Source: JAYSFC01 sp041913505
GTDB taxonomy: Bacteria > Pseudomonadota > Gammaproteobacteria > Burkholderiales > Burkholderiaceae_C
DNA: 13,993 bases
Direction: 5' to 3'
Assembly (NCBI GenBank): GCA_041913505.1
Contig: JAYSFC010000103.1
Location: 1 to 13,993, forward strand
Shown here: positions 1 to 6,182 of the stretch, in pieces
Numbering within the stretch: the stretch's first letter is position 1
How the letters are laid out: each line of letters begins with the position of its first letter
Program-made: the position numbers and the translations under genes
The notes under the pieces: generated by a model
Told to the model about the DNA's origin: nothing
The model's database searches: none
The model's input: only the letters and a program-made list of their open reading frames with translations

Positions 1-916
1 CCAGAAAGATCTGGTGGCTGTCCTTGTCGGCAAAGCGGTTGATCTTGTCTTCCACGCTGGGGCAATAGCGCGGCCCCACGCCCTCGATCTTGCCGGTGAA
101 CATGGGGCTGCGGTCAAAGCCGCTGCGGATGATCTCGTGCGTGCGGGCGTTGGTATGCGTGATCCAGCACGGCATCTGGCGCGGGTGCATGGCAGCGCTG
201 CCCATGAAGCTGAACACAGGCACCGCACCCTCGTTCACGCCGCCGGGCATGCCGTCGCCAGGTTGCTCCTCGCACTTCGAGAAGTCGATGCTGCGCCCGT
301 CGATGCGCGGTGGCGTGCCGGTCTTCAGGCGCCCTTGCGGCAGCTTCAGCTCCTTCAGGCGTGCCGACAGGCTCACGGCCGGCGGGTCGCCCGCACGGCC
401 GGCGGCGTAGTTGTTCAGGCCCACATGGATTTTGCCGTCCAGGAATGTGCCCGCCGTGAGCACCACCGTGCGCGAACGGAAGCGGATGCCCACCTGCGTG
501 ACGGCGCCCACCACGCGGTCGCCCTCCACCATCAGGTCGTCCACGGCCTGCTGGAACAGCCACAGGTTGGGCTGGTTCTCCAGCATGCGGCGGATGGCTG
601 CCTTGTAGAGAATGCGGTCAGCCTGCGCACGCGTGGCGCGCACGGCCGGGCCCTTGGAGCTGTTGAGAATGCGGAATTGGATGCCGCCCTCGTCGGTGGC
701 CAGCGCCATGGCGCCGCCCAGCGTATCCACCTCTTTCACCAGGTGGCCCTTGCCGATGCCGCCGATGCTGGGGTTGCAGCTCATCTGCCCCAGCGTCTCG
801 ATGTTGTGCGTGAGCAGCAGCGTGCGGCTGCCCATGCGCGCGGCCGCGAGCGCGGCCTCGGTGCCGGCATGGCCGCCACCGACGACGATGACATCGAATT
901 CCTGGGGGTACAACAT
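1..916 (-). CDS. mnmG: tRNA uridine-5-carboxymethylaminomethyl modification enzyme MnmG (GidA), N-terminal part
   Basis: FAD-dependent subunit that, with the GTPase MnmE, installs the carboxymethylaminomethyl group on wobble uridine U34 of certain tRNAs in the cytoplasm. Read leftward from the ATG at 916, the protein starts MLYPQEFDVIVVGGGHAGTE, with the FAD-binding glycine motif at residues 13-18. Further family signatures follow: CNPSIGGIGKG (about residue 47), TAGTFLDGKIHVG, LKTGTPPRI, and GPRYCPSVEDK with the family's conserved active-site cysteine at residue 285. The first 305 codons lie in the window. The family is about 630-650 residues, so roughly half the gene is cut off by the window edge rather than being a pseudogene. 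No good Shine-Dalgarno precedes 916, but the start matches the family. In related genomes rsmG, parA and parB often follow, which would lie left of this window. Confidence 0.97.
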   Translation of the reverse strand, partial: MLYPQEFDVIVVGGGHAGTEAALAAARMGSRTLLLTHNIETLGQMSCNPSIGGIGKGHLVKEVDTLGGAMALATDEGGIQFRILNSSKGPAVRATRAQADRILYKAAIRRMLENQPNLWLFQQAVDDLMVEGDRVVGAVTQVGIRFRSRTVVLTAGTFLDGKIHVGLNNYAAGRAGDPPAVSLSARLKELKLPQGRLKTGTPPRIDGRSIDFSKCEEQPGDGMPGGVNEGAVPVFSFMGSAAMHPRQMPCWITHTNARTHEIIRSGFDRSPMFTGKIEGVGPRYCPSVEDKINRFADKDSHQIFL

Positions 917-966
917 GGATGGGGTGCCCGGGCGGTATTCCGGGAGGGGCTGCGGGGAAACCCGTA

Positions 967-997
967 ATTTTCCCACCTTTGCCGATTTCCGTGGCAA
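967..997 (-). promoter_or_regulatory. possible sigma-70 promoter for mnmG
   Basis: On the minus strand a TTGCCA box (997-992, five of six matches to the -35 consensus) is followed after 19 bases by GAAAAT (972-967, four of six matches to the -10). The spacer is longer than the ideal 17. It lies about 50 bases upstream of the mnmG start and next to the parS site. This is a pattern match only. Confidence 0.25.
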
Positions 998-1004
998 CAG
1001 TGCT

Positions 1005-1020
1005 TGTTTCACGTGAAACC
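1005..1020. promoter_or_regulatory. parS: parS centromere site (ParB binding)
   Basis: The sequence TGTTTCACGTGAAACC matches the widely conserved bacterial chromosomal parS consensus TGTTNCACGTGAAACA at every position but the last. The 14-base core GTTTCACGTGAAAC (1006-1019) is a perfect palindrome. It sits 88 bases upstream of the mnmG start, and the mnmG/parAB region is a known location for parS sites near the replication origin. ParB binds such sites and spreads to form the partition complex that ParA moves during chromosome segregation. The identification is by motif and context, with no measurement. Confidence 0.85.
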
Positions 1021-1062
1021 CTGCAGGAATCCGTCCTGCCGGCTGTGCTCCAATCCACCCCC

Positions 1063-1641
1063 ATGAAACTCCTCGTCTTCGCGGGCAGCACCCGCCAACA
1101 ATCGTTCAACCGGCGCCTGGCGCGCGTGGCCGCCGGCCTGGGCCGAGAGGCCGGCGCCGAGGTCACCCTGCTCGAACTGGCCGATTTCGACATCCCGCTC
1201 TACAACGCCGACCTCGAAGCCCGGGGCACGCCAGCCGACGTGCTGCGCCTCAAGGAGATCATGGATGCCCACCCGGCCTGGGTGATCAGCTCGCCCGAGT
1301 ACAACGGCAGCTACACCGCCCTGCTCAAGAACACCATCGACTGGGCCTCGAGCCCCGTGGCCGGCCACCCCGTGTGGAGCAACGGCGACCGCCCGCTCGC
1401 GGGCAAGGTGGTGGGCATGCTCAGCGCATCCAACGGCCGCCTGGGCGGGCTGCGCTCGCAAAGCCACCTCGCGCCGCTGCTCGTCAACGCGCACTGCTGG
1501 CTGGCGCCCAAGGCCTATGCGGTCAGCGGTGCGGCGAGCGCCTTCGACGAGCAAGGCGCCCTGGTCCACGCACACGACCTGGCCGGCGTGCGCGCCGTGG
1601 TGGAACAGGTGCTCTGGGCTGCCGGGCGCCTGCACGGCTGA
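1063..1641 (+). CDS. NAD(P)H-dependent FMN reductase family protein (ChrR/azoreductase-like flavoprotein)
   Basis: Predicted 192-residue cytosolic flavodoxin-fold reductase that would use NAD(P)H to reduce FMN, quinones or similar acceptors. It starts MKLLVFAGSTRQQSFNRRLA. The GSTR loop at residues 8-11 is the FMN-phosphate binding motif, and SPEYNGSY (77-84) followed by LLKNTIDW (87-94) is the family's second flavin-contact signature. The length is typical. I chose the ATG at 1063 because the beta-strand of the fold begins directly there; the open frame continues upstream to 919, but that extension is proline/glycine-rich and runs through the parS site. No clear Shine-Dalgarno is seen. Family members are variously annotated as chromate, azo-dye or quinone reductases, and the true acceptor cannot be told from sequence. 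The YkgJ-family gene follows after 15 bases, so the two are probably co-transcribed. Confidence 0.9.
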   Translation: MKLLVFAGSTRQQSFNRRLARVAAGLGREAGAEVTLLELADFDIPLYNADLEARGTPADVLRLKEIMDAHPAWVISSPEYNGSYTALLKNTIDWASSPVAGHPVWSNGDRPLAGKVVGMLSASNGRLGGLRSQSHLAPLLVNAHCWLAPKAYAVSGAASAFDEQGALVHAHDLAGVRAVVEQVLWAAGRLHG

Positions 1642-1656
1642 TTCCGTTTTCCTGCC

Positions 1657-1911
1657 ATGGACTGCCGCCCCGGCTGCGGCGCCTGCTGCACGGCGCCATC
1701 CATTTCGTCCCCTATTCCCGGCATGCCCCAGGGCAAGCCGGCGGGTGTGCCCTGCGTGCAGCTCGATGCCCAGATGCGCTGCCGCATATTCGGCCACCCC
1801 GGGCGCCCGGCCGTCTGCGCGGGGCTGCGGCCCTCCCCCGATATGTGCGGCACTTCGCGCGCGCAGGCCGAGCAGACCCTCCAGCGGCTCGAACAGCTGA
1901 CACGGCCCTGA
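1657..1911 (+). CDS. YkgJ-family cysteine cluster protein (putative zinc/iron-chelating)
   Basis: Small 84-residue protein beginning MDCRPGCGACC. The CxxxCxxCC cluster (Cys3, Cys7, Cys10, Cys11) plus later cysteines at 33, 42, 54 and 64 give eight cysteines. The PCVQL, RCRIFGHPGRPAVC arrangement is characteristic of the YkgJ (UPF0153-like) family, thought to bind zinc or an iron-sulfur cluster. The molecular function of the family is not established. The gene starts 15 bases after the FMN reductase stop and is likely in the same transcript. It is shorter than many family members, but its cysteine pattern is complete, so I consider it intact. Confidence 0.85.
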   Translation: MDCRPGCGACCTAPSISSPIPGMPQGKPAGVPCVQLDAQMRCRIFGHPGRPAVCAGLRPSPDMCGTSRAQAEQTLQRLEQLTRP

Positions 1912-2008
1912 GGCAGGACGCGGGGCGCCCGGCCAACAGCCGCGCGCCTGCAAGAAAAGCGCGCAACGCATAGCATCGAAGGCTTCGACAACTCCGGAAA
2001 CTCCCTCC

Positions 2009-2617
2009 ATGAAGCTGTACTACTCGCCCGGCGCCTGCTCGCTGTCCCCCCACATCGCCCTGCTCGAGGCAGGCCTGGCCTTCACTCCCGTGCTGGCCAG
2101 CACCAAGAGCCACAAGCTGCAAGACGGCACCGACTACTACGGCATCAACCCGCTGGGTTACGTGCCCATGCTCGAACTCGACGACGGCACGCGCCTGCGC
2201 GAAGGCCCCGCCATCGTGCAGTACATCGCCGACCAGGTGCCCGCCAAGCAGCTTGCCCCGCAAAACGGCACGCTGGCACGCTACCGCCTGCAGGAATGGC
2301 TCACCTTCATCGGCACCGAGCTGCACAAGGGCTTCAGCCCGCTGTTCAACCCGGCCACGCCCGAGGAATACAAGACCATCGCCCGCAACCGGCTGGCCGA
2401 ACGCCTGGCCTGGGTAAACGAGCAGCTCGCCGGCAAGCCCTATCTGATGGGCGAGCAGTTCACCGTGGCCGACGGCTACCTGTTCACCGTGACGAACTGG
2501 AGCCCCGTCGTCGGCGTAGACCTCGCGCCCTACGCCCACCTCAACGCCTACCGCGAGCGCGTGGCCGCCCGCCCCGCCGTGAAGGCCGCCATGCAGGCGG
2601 AAGGGCTGCTCAAGTAA
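2009..2617 (+). CDS. gstA: beta-class glutathione S-transferase
   Basis: Cytosolic 202-residue enzyme that conjugates or reduces electrophiles with glutathione. The thioredoxin-like N-terminal domain (about 1-80) begins MKLYYSPGACSLSPHI with Cys10, the residue that forms a mixed disulfide with glutathione in beta-class enzymes. NPLGYVPML carries the cis-proline (Pro53), and EGPAIVQYIAD (65-75) is the gamma-glutamyl contact region. The helical C-terminal domain has His106 (in ELHKGF), equivalent to the conserved active-site histidine of bacterial beta GSTs, and the FTVADGYLF N-capping box (151-159). Length and residues match the family exactly. It is preceded by a 97-base gap with a small palindrome (1976-1988) and followed by a GC-rich hairpin, so it may be its own transcription unit. 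Whether it serves detoxification or a specific catabolic step is unknown. Confidence 0.95.
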   Translation: MKLYYSPGACSLSPHIALLEAGLAFTPVLASTKSHKLQDGTDYYGINPLGYVPMLELDDGTRLREGPAIVQYIADQVPAKQLAPQNGTLARYRLQEWLTFIGTELHKGFSPLFNPATPEEYKTIARNRLAERLAWVNEQLAGKPYLMGEQFTVADGYLFTVTNWSPVVGVDLAPYAHLNAYRERVAARPAVKAAMQAEGLLK

Positions 2618-2626
2618 GCCCCCCCC

Positions 2627-2652
2627 GGCGCCCTGCTGCAGCGCGGGGCGCC
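2627..2652 (+). terminator. GC-rich hairpin after gst, possible terminator
   Basis: GGCGCCC (2627-2633) pairs with GGGCGCC (2646-2652). The stem can extend inward by a G-T wobble and two more G-C pairs around a short loop. It begins 9 bases after the GST stop codon. There is no T-run downstream, so it is not a canonical intrinsic terminator and may only stabilise or pause the transcript. Confidence 0.35.
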
Positions 2653-2762
2653 TAGCACAGAACCCGCGTCTTTGTTGACGTGGGTGCACTGCAGCAAATC
2701 CGCATTGGCGTTACCTTGGAGGCTTCCGTGGCCCCGTGCCACATTCTTCGAGAAAGCCTCGC

Positions 2763-3875
2763 ATGCCCTCTTTGTTCGATCCCATCCAGGTCGGTGACCT
2801 GCATCTGGCCAACCGCATCGCCATGGCACCGCTCACGCGCAACCGCTCGCCCAATGCGGTGCCCGGCGAACTCACCGTCACCTACTACGCGCAGCGCGCC
2901 AGCGCGGGCCTGCTCATCACCGAAGCCACGGCCATCAGCCACCAGGGCCAGGGCTATGCCGACGTGCCCGGCCTGTACGGCACCGAGCAGCTCGACGGCT
3001 GGAAGCGCGTCACCGACGCCGTGCATGCGGCGGGCGGCAAGATCGTCACCCAGCTCTGGCACGTGGGCCGCATCTCGCACAACGAGCTGCAGCCGGACGG
3101 CGGCGCCCCCGTGGCGCCCTCGGCCATCCAGGCCCAGAGCAAGACCTACCTCATCGACCGTGCCACGGGCGCGGGCCGCTTCGTGCCCACCTCGGCCCCG
3201 CGCGCGCTGAGCGCCGAAGAGCTGCCTGGCATCGTGCACGCCTACGCCGCGGCCGCGCGCAACGCCGTGCAGACGGCCGGCTTTGACGGCGTGGAGATCC
3301 ACGGAGCCAACGGCTACCTCCTCGACCAGTTCCTCAAGACCGGCGCCAACCAGCGCACGGACGATTACGGCGGCAGCATTGAAAACCGTGCCCGCCTGCT
3401 GCTCGAAGCCACGCGCGCCGTGGTCGACGCCGTGGGCGCGGGCCGCGTGGGCATCCGCCTCTCGCCCGTCACCCCGGCCAACGACATCGTGGACGCCGAC
3501 CCGCAGCCGCTGTTCGAATACGTGGCGCGCCAGCTCGCGCCGCTGGGCCTGGCCTTCATCCACGTGATCGAGGGCGCCACGGGCGGCCCGCGCGAACTGC
3601 CCGAGCGGCCCTTCGACTACGCGGCGTTCAAGGCCGCCTACCGCAACGCCGGCGGTCGTGGCGCCTGGATCGTGAACAACGGCTACGACCGCGCGCTCGC
3701 CACCGAGGTGGTGGCCGACGGCCGCGCCGACATGGTGGCCTTCGGCAAGGCCTTCATCTCCAACCCCGACCTCGTGGCACGCCTGCGCGACGACGCGCCG
3801 CTCAACCCCTGGGACCAGAGCACCTTCTACGGCGGCGGCGCCAAGGGCTACACCGACTACCCAGCCCAGGTTTGA
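2763..3875 (+). CDS. nemA: alkene reductase, Old Yellow Enzyme family (N-ethylmaleimide reductase type)
   Basis: FMN-dependent NAD(P)H oxidoreductase, 370 residues (E. coli NemA is 365), that reduces activated C=C bonds and nitro or maleimide compounds in the cytosol. It is a single TIM barrel starting MPSLFDPIQVGDLHLANRIA. Visible signatures are MAPLTRNR with Thr25 at the flavin, KIVTQLWHVGR (Gln97), and VEIHGANGYLLDQFLK with the substrate-binding His180/Asn183 pair and the proton-donor Tyr185. These are followed by RTDDYGGSIENRARLL and the phosphate-binding regions VNNGYD and FGKAFISNPDL. I chose the ATG at 2763 because family proteins begin near this point. An in-frame GTG at 2736 is an alternative and has a GGAGG 13 bases upstream. 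No NemR-type repressor gene is adjacent. The gene converges on the histidine kinase gene across a 60-base gap. Confidence 0.95.
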   Translation: MPSLFDPIQVGDLHLANRIAMAPLTRNRSPNAVPGELTVTYYAQRASAGLLITEATAISHQGQGYADVPGLYGTEQLDGWKRVTDAVHAAGGKIVTQLWHVGRISHNELQPDGGAPVAPSAIQAQSKTYLIDRATGAGRFVPTSAPRALSAEELPGIVHAYAAAARNAVQTAGFDGVEIHGANGYLLDQFLKTGANQRTDDYGGSIENRARLLLEATRAVVDAVGAGRVGIRLSPVTPANDIVDADPQPLFEYVARQLAPLGLAFIHVIEGATGGPRELPERPFDYAAFKAAYRNAGGRGAWIVNNGYDRALATEVVADGRADMVAFGKAFISNPDLVARLRDDAPLNPWDQSTFYGGGAKGYTDYPAQV

Positions 3876-3877
3876 GG

Positions 3878-3933
3878 TATTTTTGGGTCACAGTGCTTGT
3901 GCTGCGGCCCTTTGTTGCTATAAAAATAGCAGC
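3878..3933. repeat. intergenic repeat-like element with a hairpin, between convergent genes
   Basis: The 60-base gap between the nemA stop and the histidine kinase stop is markedly AT-richer than its surroundings. It ends in a hairpin: GTTGCTAT (3914-3921), loop AAAA, ATAGCAGC (3926-3933), eight pairs including one G-T wobble. The preceding TATTTTTGGG and GTGCTTGTGC segments, with the ATAAAAATAGCAGC tail, resemble a short dispersed intergenic element I recall from Comamonadaceae genomes. That resemblance is from memory and unverified. It could act as a bidirectional transcript-end structure, although no T-run follows the stem on either strand. Confidence 0.5.
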
Positions 3934-3935
3934 AC

Positions 3936-5357
3936 CTACTGCGCAGGCAGCACCAGCCGCGCGCTCAGGCCCTGGCCGTCCGGGCCGGGGCCGAGCTCCA
4001 GGCGCGCGCCCAGCAGCTCGGCGTAGCGCGCCACGATGCCCAGGCCCAGGCCCGCGCCCTGCCCCAGGCGCTCGCCCTCGCGCCCCTGCACCCAGCGCTG
4101 CTGCAGTTGCTGGCGCTGTGGCGCGGGAATGCCGGGGCCGTTGTCCACCACCGAGAGCACCACGCACGCGTCGGGCCCCTGCCCCTCGCGTGCCAGCGCC
4201 ACCGTCACGCGCGGCGTCTGGCCCGCGGCGGGCGCGCCGTAGCGCAGCGCGTTGTCGATGAGGTTGCCGAGCACGCCCTCGAAAAGCAGCGGCTGGCCCT
4301 GCACCACCACGGACTGTTCAAGCCCCAGCGCGCCCAGGTCCACGCCCGCAGCGTCGGCGCGCGGCAAAAAGCGCAGCACGGTGTCGTGCACGAGCTGGTC
4401 CAACGCCACCGCCTGCAGCGGCATGGCGCCGCGCGCCTCGTCGGCCAGCGCGAGCGCGAGCAATTGGTCCACGAGGTGGCTCGCACGGGCCTCGCTCTGC
4501 ACGATGCCCGCAAGCTGCTCGCGCCACACGGCCGGATCCTTCTGCGCCAGGCCGTAGCTGGCGAGTGCACGGATGCCCGCCAGCGGCGTGCGCAGCTCGT
4601 GCGCCACGTTGCCCGCGAACTCGTGCTGCGCCTGCACGCCCTGCGCCACGCGCTCCAGCAGATCGTTCACGGCCCCGCCCAGGCGCTGCAGGTCTCGCGT
4701 GGAGGCCTCGACGGGCATGGGCGTGAGATCGCGCGCGTCGCGCCGGTCCAGCGCGCGCTGGAACTGCGCCAGGGGCTGCAACTCCCGCTGGATCGCGCGG
4801 CGCAGCCACAGCGCGAGCACCACGAGCAGCAGCACCTGCGAAATGAGCGAGTACGCCAGTGCGCCGCGCAGGATGATGCTGCGGCTGTGCACGGTCTGCG
4901 CGGTGATGACCTCGAACGGCCCCGGCGTGGTGAGCTGCAGCCGCACGGCGCGCAGCGCGCGGCCATGGAACTGGATGTCCGAGAAGCGGTACACCTCGTC
5001 CTCATGCAGCGCGGGCACGGGCGGGATCGCGTTGCCCGCGACCAGCGAGCCATCCTCGCGCAGCACGGCGAAATACACGGTCTCCACCTGATCGAACAGC
5101 ACGGCCTTGACCTCGCGCGAATTGAGCGAAAGCTCCAGCCCCTCGCGGCCCTCGCGTACGTTGGCCGCGATGGCATAGGCATCGTCGAGGAGCGAGCGGT
5201 CGAACGCGCGCTGCGTGAAAGTATTGGCCATCAGGGCCGAGGCCACGGTGCCCAGCAGCCAGATCAGCGCCAGCGGCAGCAGCACGTGGCGCAGCAGCCG
5301 CGAATGCAGCGAGGGCGGTGGGGCGGACGGCGCCCAGGCCGGCATCGGCGCGGTCAT
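3936..5357 (-). CDS. two-component sensor histidine kinase (TctE/QseC-like)
   Basis: Inner-membrane sensor kinase, 473 residues, that would phosphorylate the response regulator encoded just upstream. A short cytosolic N-terminus is followed by transmembrane segment 1 (about 25-47), a periplasmic domain of some 115 residues of the 2CSK_N type seen in TctE/QseC kinases, and transmembrane segment 2 (about 166-186). Then come a HAMP-like linker, the H-box EFAGNVAHELRTPLAG with phospho-acceptor His253, the N-box GNLIDNALRYG (364-374), the G1 box VVDNGPGIP (403-411) and the G2 box GAGLGLG (434-440). All catalytic boxes are intact. The ATG at 5357 overlaps the regulator stop codon in an ATGA, indicating translational coupling; the open frame upstream of it lies inside the regulator gene. 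The periplasmic domain has only three histidines and no obvious metal-binding cluster, so the signal sensed is unknown. Confidence 0.93.
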   Translation of the reverse strand: MTAPMPAWAPSAPPPSLHSRLLRHVLLPLALIWLLGTVASALMANTFTQRAFDRSLLDDAYAIAANVREGREGLELSLNSREVKAVLFDQVETVYFAVLREDGSLVAGNAIPPVPALHEDEVYRFSDIQFHGRALRAVRLQLTTPGPFEVITAQTVHSRSIILRGALAYSLISQVLLLVVLALWLRRAIQRELQPLAQFQRALDRRDARDLTPMPVEASTRDLQRLGGAVNDLLERVAQGVQAQHEFAGNVAHELRTPLAGIRALASYGLAQKDPAVWREQLAGIVQSEARASHLVDQLLALALADEARGAMPLQAVALDQLVHDTVLRFLPRADAAGVDLGALGLEQSVVVQGQPLLFEGVLGNLIDNALRYGAPAAGQTPRVTVALAREGQGPDACVVLSVVDNGPGIPAPQRQQLQQRWVQGREGERLGQGAGLGLGIVARYAELLGARLELGPGPDGQGLSARLVLPAQ

Positions 5358-6064
5358 GGCGCGGGGGCGGCGTCCTGGGGCTGGGCCTCGAGCATGTAGC
5401 CCAGCCCGCGCAGCGTGCGAATGCCCGCACCGCTGTCGGAGAGCTTCTTGCGCAGGCGCGAGATGAAGGCCTCCAGCGCGTTGTCGCCCAGCGATTCGTC
5501 GAAATCCGAGAGCTTTTGCGACAGCGTGCGCTTGCTCACCACGCGGCCCGGCGGGGTCATGAGCTCCCACAGCACCTCGAACTCGCGCGCGGGCAGCTCC
5601 AGCGGCGCGCCGTGCAGCGTGAAGCGGCGCACGCGCCGGTCCAGCACCAGGGCCCCGGCGGCCGTGCGGTCTTCCGTGCCCTGGGCGCGCCGCACCAGGG
5701 CGCGCAGGCGCGCCTCCACCTCGGCCAGGTCAAAGGGCTTGCCCAGGTAGTCATCGGCGCCGGCGTCCAGCCCGGCAATGCGTTCCTGGGTGCGGTCGCG
5801 CGCCGTGAGCACCATCACCGGCGTGCGGTCGCCTCGCGCGCGCGCGGCGCGCAGCACCGTGAGGCCGCTGCCGATCGGGCTGCCCTCGCCCGCATCCTGC
5901 GGCAGGTTCAGGTCCAGCAGCACTGCATCGAACGGCTGCACGCACCAGAAATGGTGGGCTTCGGCCACGCTCGCCGCCACATCCACGCGGTGGCCGGCAT
6001 CGGTCAGGCTGCGCTGCATCACACCGCGCAGCACGGCGTCGTCTTCAACGACCAGGATTCGCAT
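5354..6064 (-). CDS. two-component response regulator, OmpR/PhoB family
   Basis: DNA-binding regulator of 236 residues. The receiver domain (1-125) has the acidic pair Asp8/Asp9, phospho-acceptor Asp51 (in LLDLNLP), Thr87 (VMVLTARD) and Lys109 (GKPF), so all phosphorylation residues are present. The C-terminal winged-helix domain (about 135-228) shows ELPAREFEVLWELM, the recognition-helix region DNALEAFISRLRKKL and the wing GIRTLRGLGYML. An extra stretch, QDAGEGSPIGSG (56-67), makes the loop after Asp51 about six residues longer than usual. The gene is first in a leftward operon with the kinase and is divergent from the RND efflux operon. By analogy with CzcRS and CusRS it most likely controls that operon, an inference from gene position. 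Target sites may be the repeats in 6065-6182. Confidence 0.94.
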   Translation of the reverse strand: MRILVVEDDAVLRGVMQRSLTDAGHRVDVAASVAEAHHFWCVQPFDAVLLDLNLPQDAGEGSPIGSGLTVLRAARARGDRTPVMVLTARDRTQERIAGLDAGADDYLGKPFDLAEVEARLRALVRRAQGTEDRTAAGALVLDRRVRRFTLHGAPLELPAREFEVLWELMTPPGRVVSKRTLSQKLSDFDESLGDNALEAFISRLRKKLSDSGAGIRTLRGLGYMLEAQPQDAAPAP

Positions 6065-6076
6065 GGGGGCTGATTA

Positions 6077-6107
6077 ACAAATGGATGCACAAATTCATCC
6101 GCCGGAT
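6077..6107. promoter_or_regulatory. overlapping direct and inverted repeats upstream of the response regulator gene
   Basis: ACAAAT occurs at 6077-6082 and again at 6089-6094, a 12-base period with nine of twelve bases shared between the two repeat units. GGATG (6083-6087) and CATCC (6096-6100) form an inverted repeat, and ATCC-GCC-GGAT (6097-6107) forms a second one. These lie 13-43 bases upstream of the regulator start, where an autoregulatory operator would be expected. The regulator identity and any binding are inferred only. Confidence 0.35.
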
Positions 6108-6129
6108 ACGTAGATTCACCAAGGGTTGA

Positions 6130-6163
6130 GGTCAGGCGGTGGTCAGGCAACCCCCGTCATAAA
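6130..6163 (+). promoter_or_regulatory. 11-bp tandem direct repeat and candidate -10 box of the efflux operon
   Basis: Two adjacent 11-mers, GGTCAGGCGGT (6130-6140) and GGTCAGGCAAC (6141-6151), share their first eight bases exactly. An 11-base tandem is the classic layout for a dimer of OmpR/PhoB-type regulators. It is followed six bases later by CATAAA (6158-6163), a four-of-six match to a -10 box, with no good -35, as in activator-dependent promoters where the regulator site replaces the -35. The outer membrane factor gene starts at 6183. The role is inferred from layout. Confidence 0.45.
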
Positions 6164-6182
6164 CGCTGGTTACCTTACCGCT

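Noticed and set aside
14..967. 317-codon plus-strand open frame over the mnmG region
   Set aside because: Antisense to mnmG, whose motifs are unmistakable on the minus strand.
2675..2703. TTGACG as a -35 box for the alkene reductase gene
   Set aside because: No acceptable -10 box is found 15-19 bases downstream, so I do not list a promoter.
4107..5399. 430-codon plus-strand open frame across the histidine kinase gene
   Set aside because: Antisense to an intact kinase with all catalytic boxes. Its composition (His, Arg, Gln) is typical of a GC-rich shadow.
6065..6182. CusR-type copper box in the divergent intergenic region
   Set aside because: No sequence resembling the CusR palindrome (AAAATGACAA-NN-TTGTCATTTT) is present. 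The repeats found are of a different kind.
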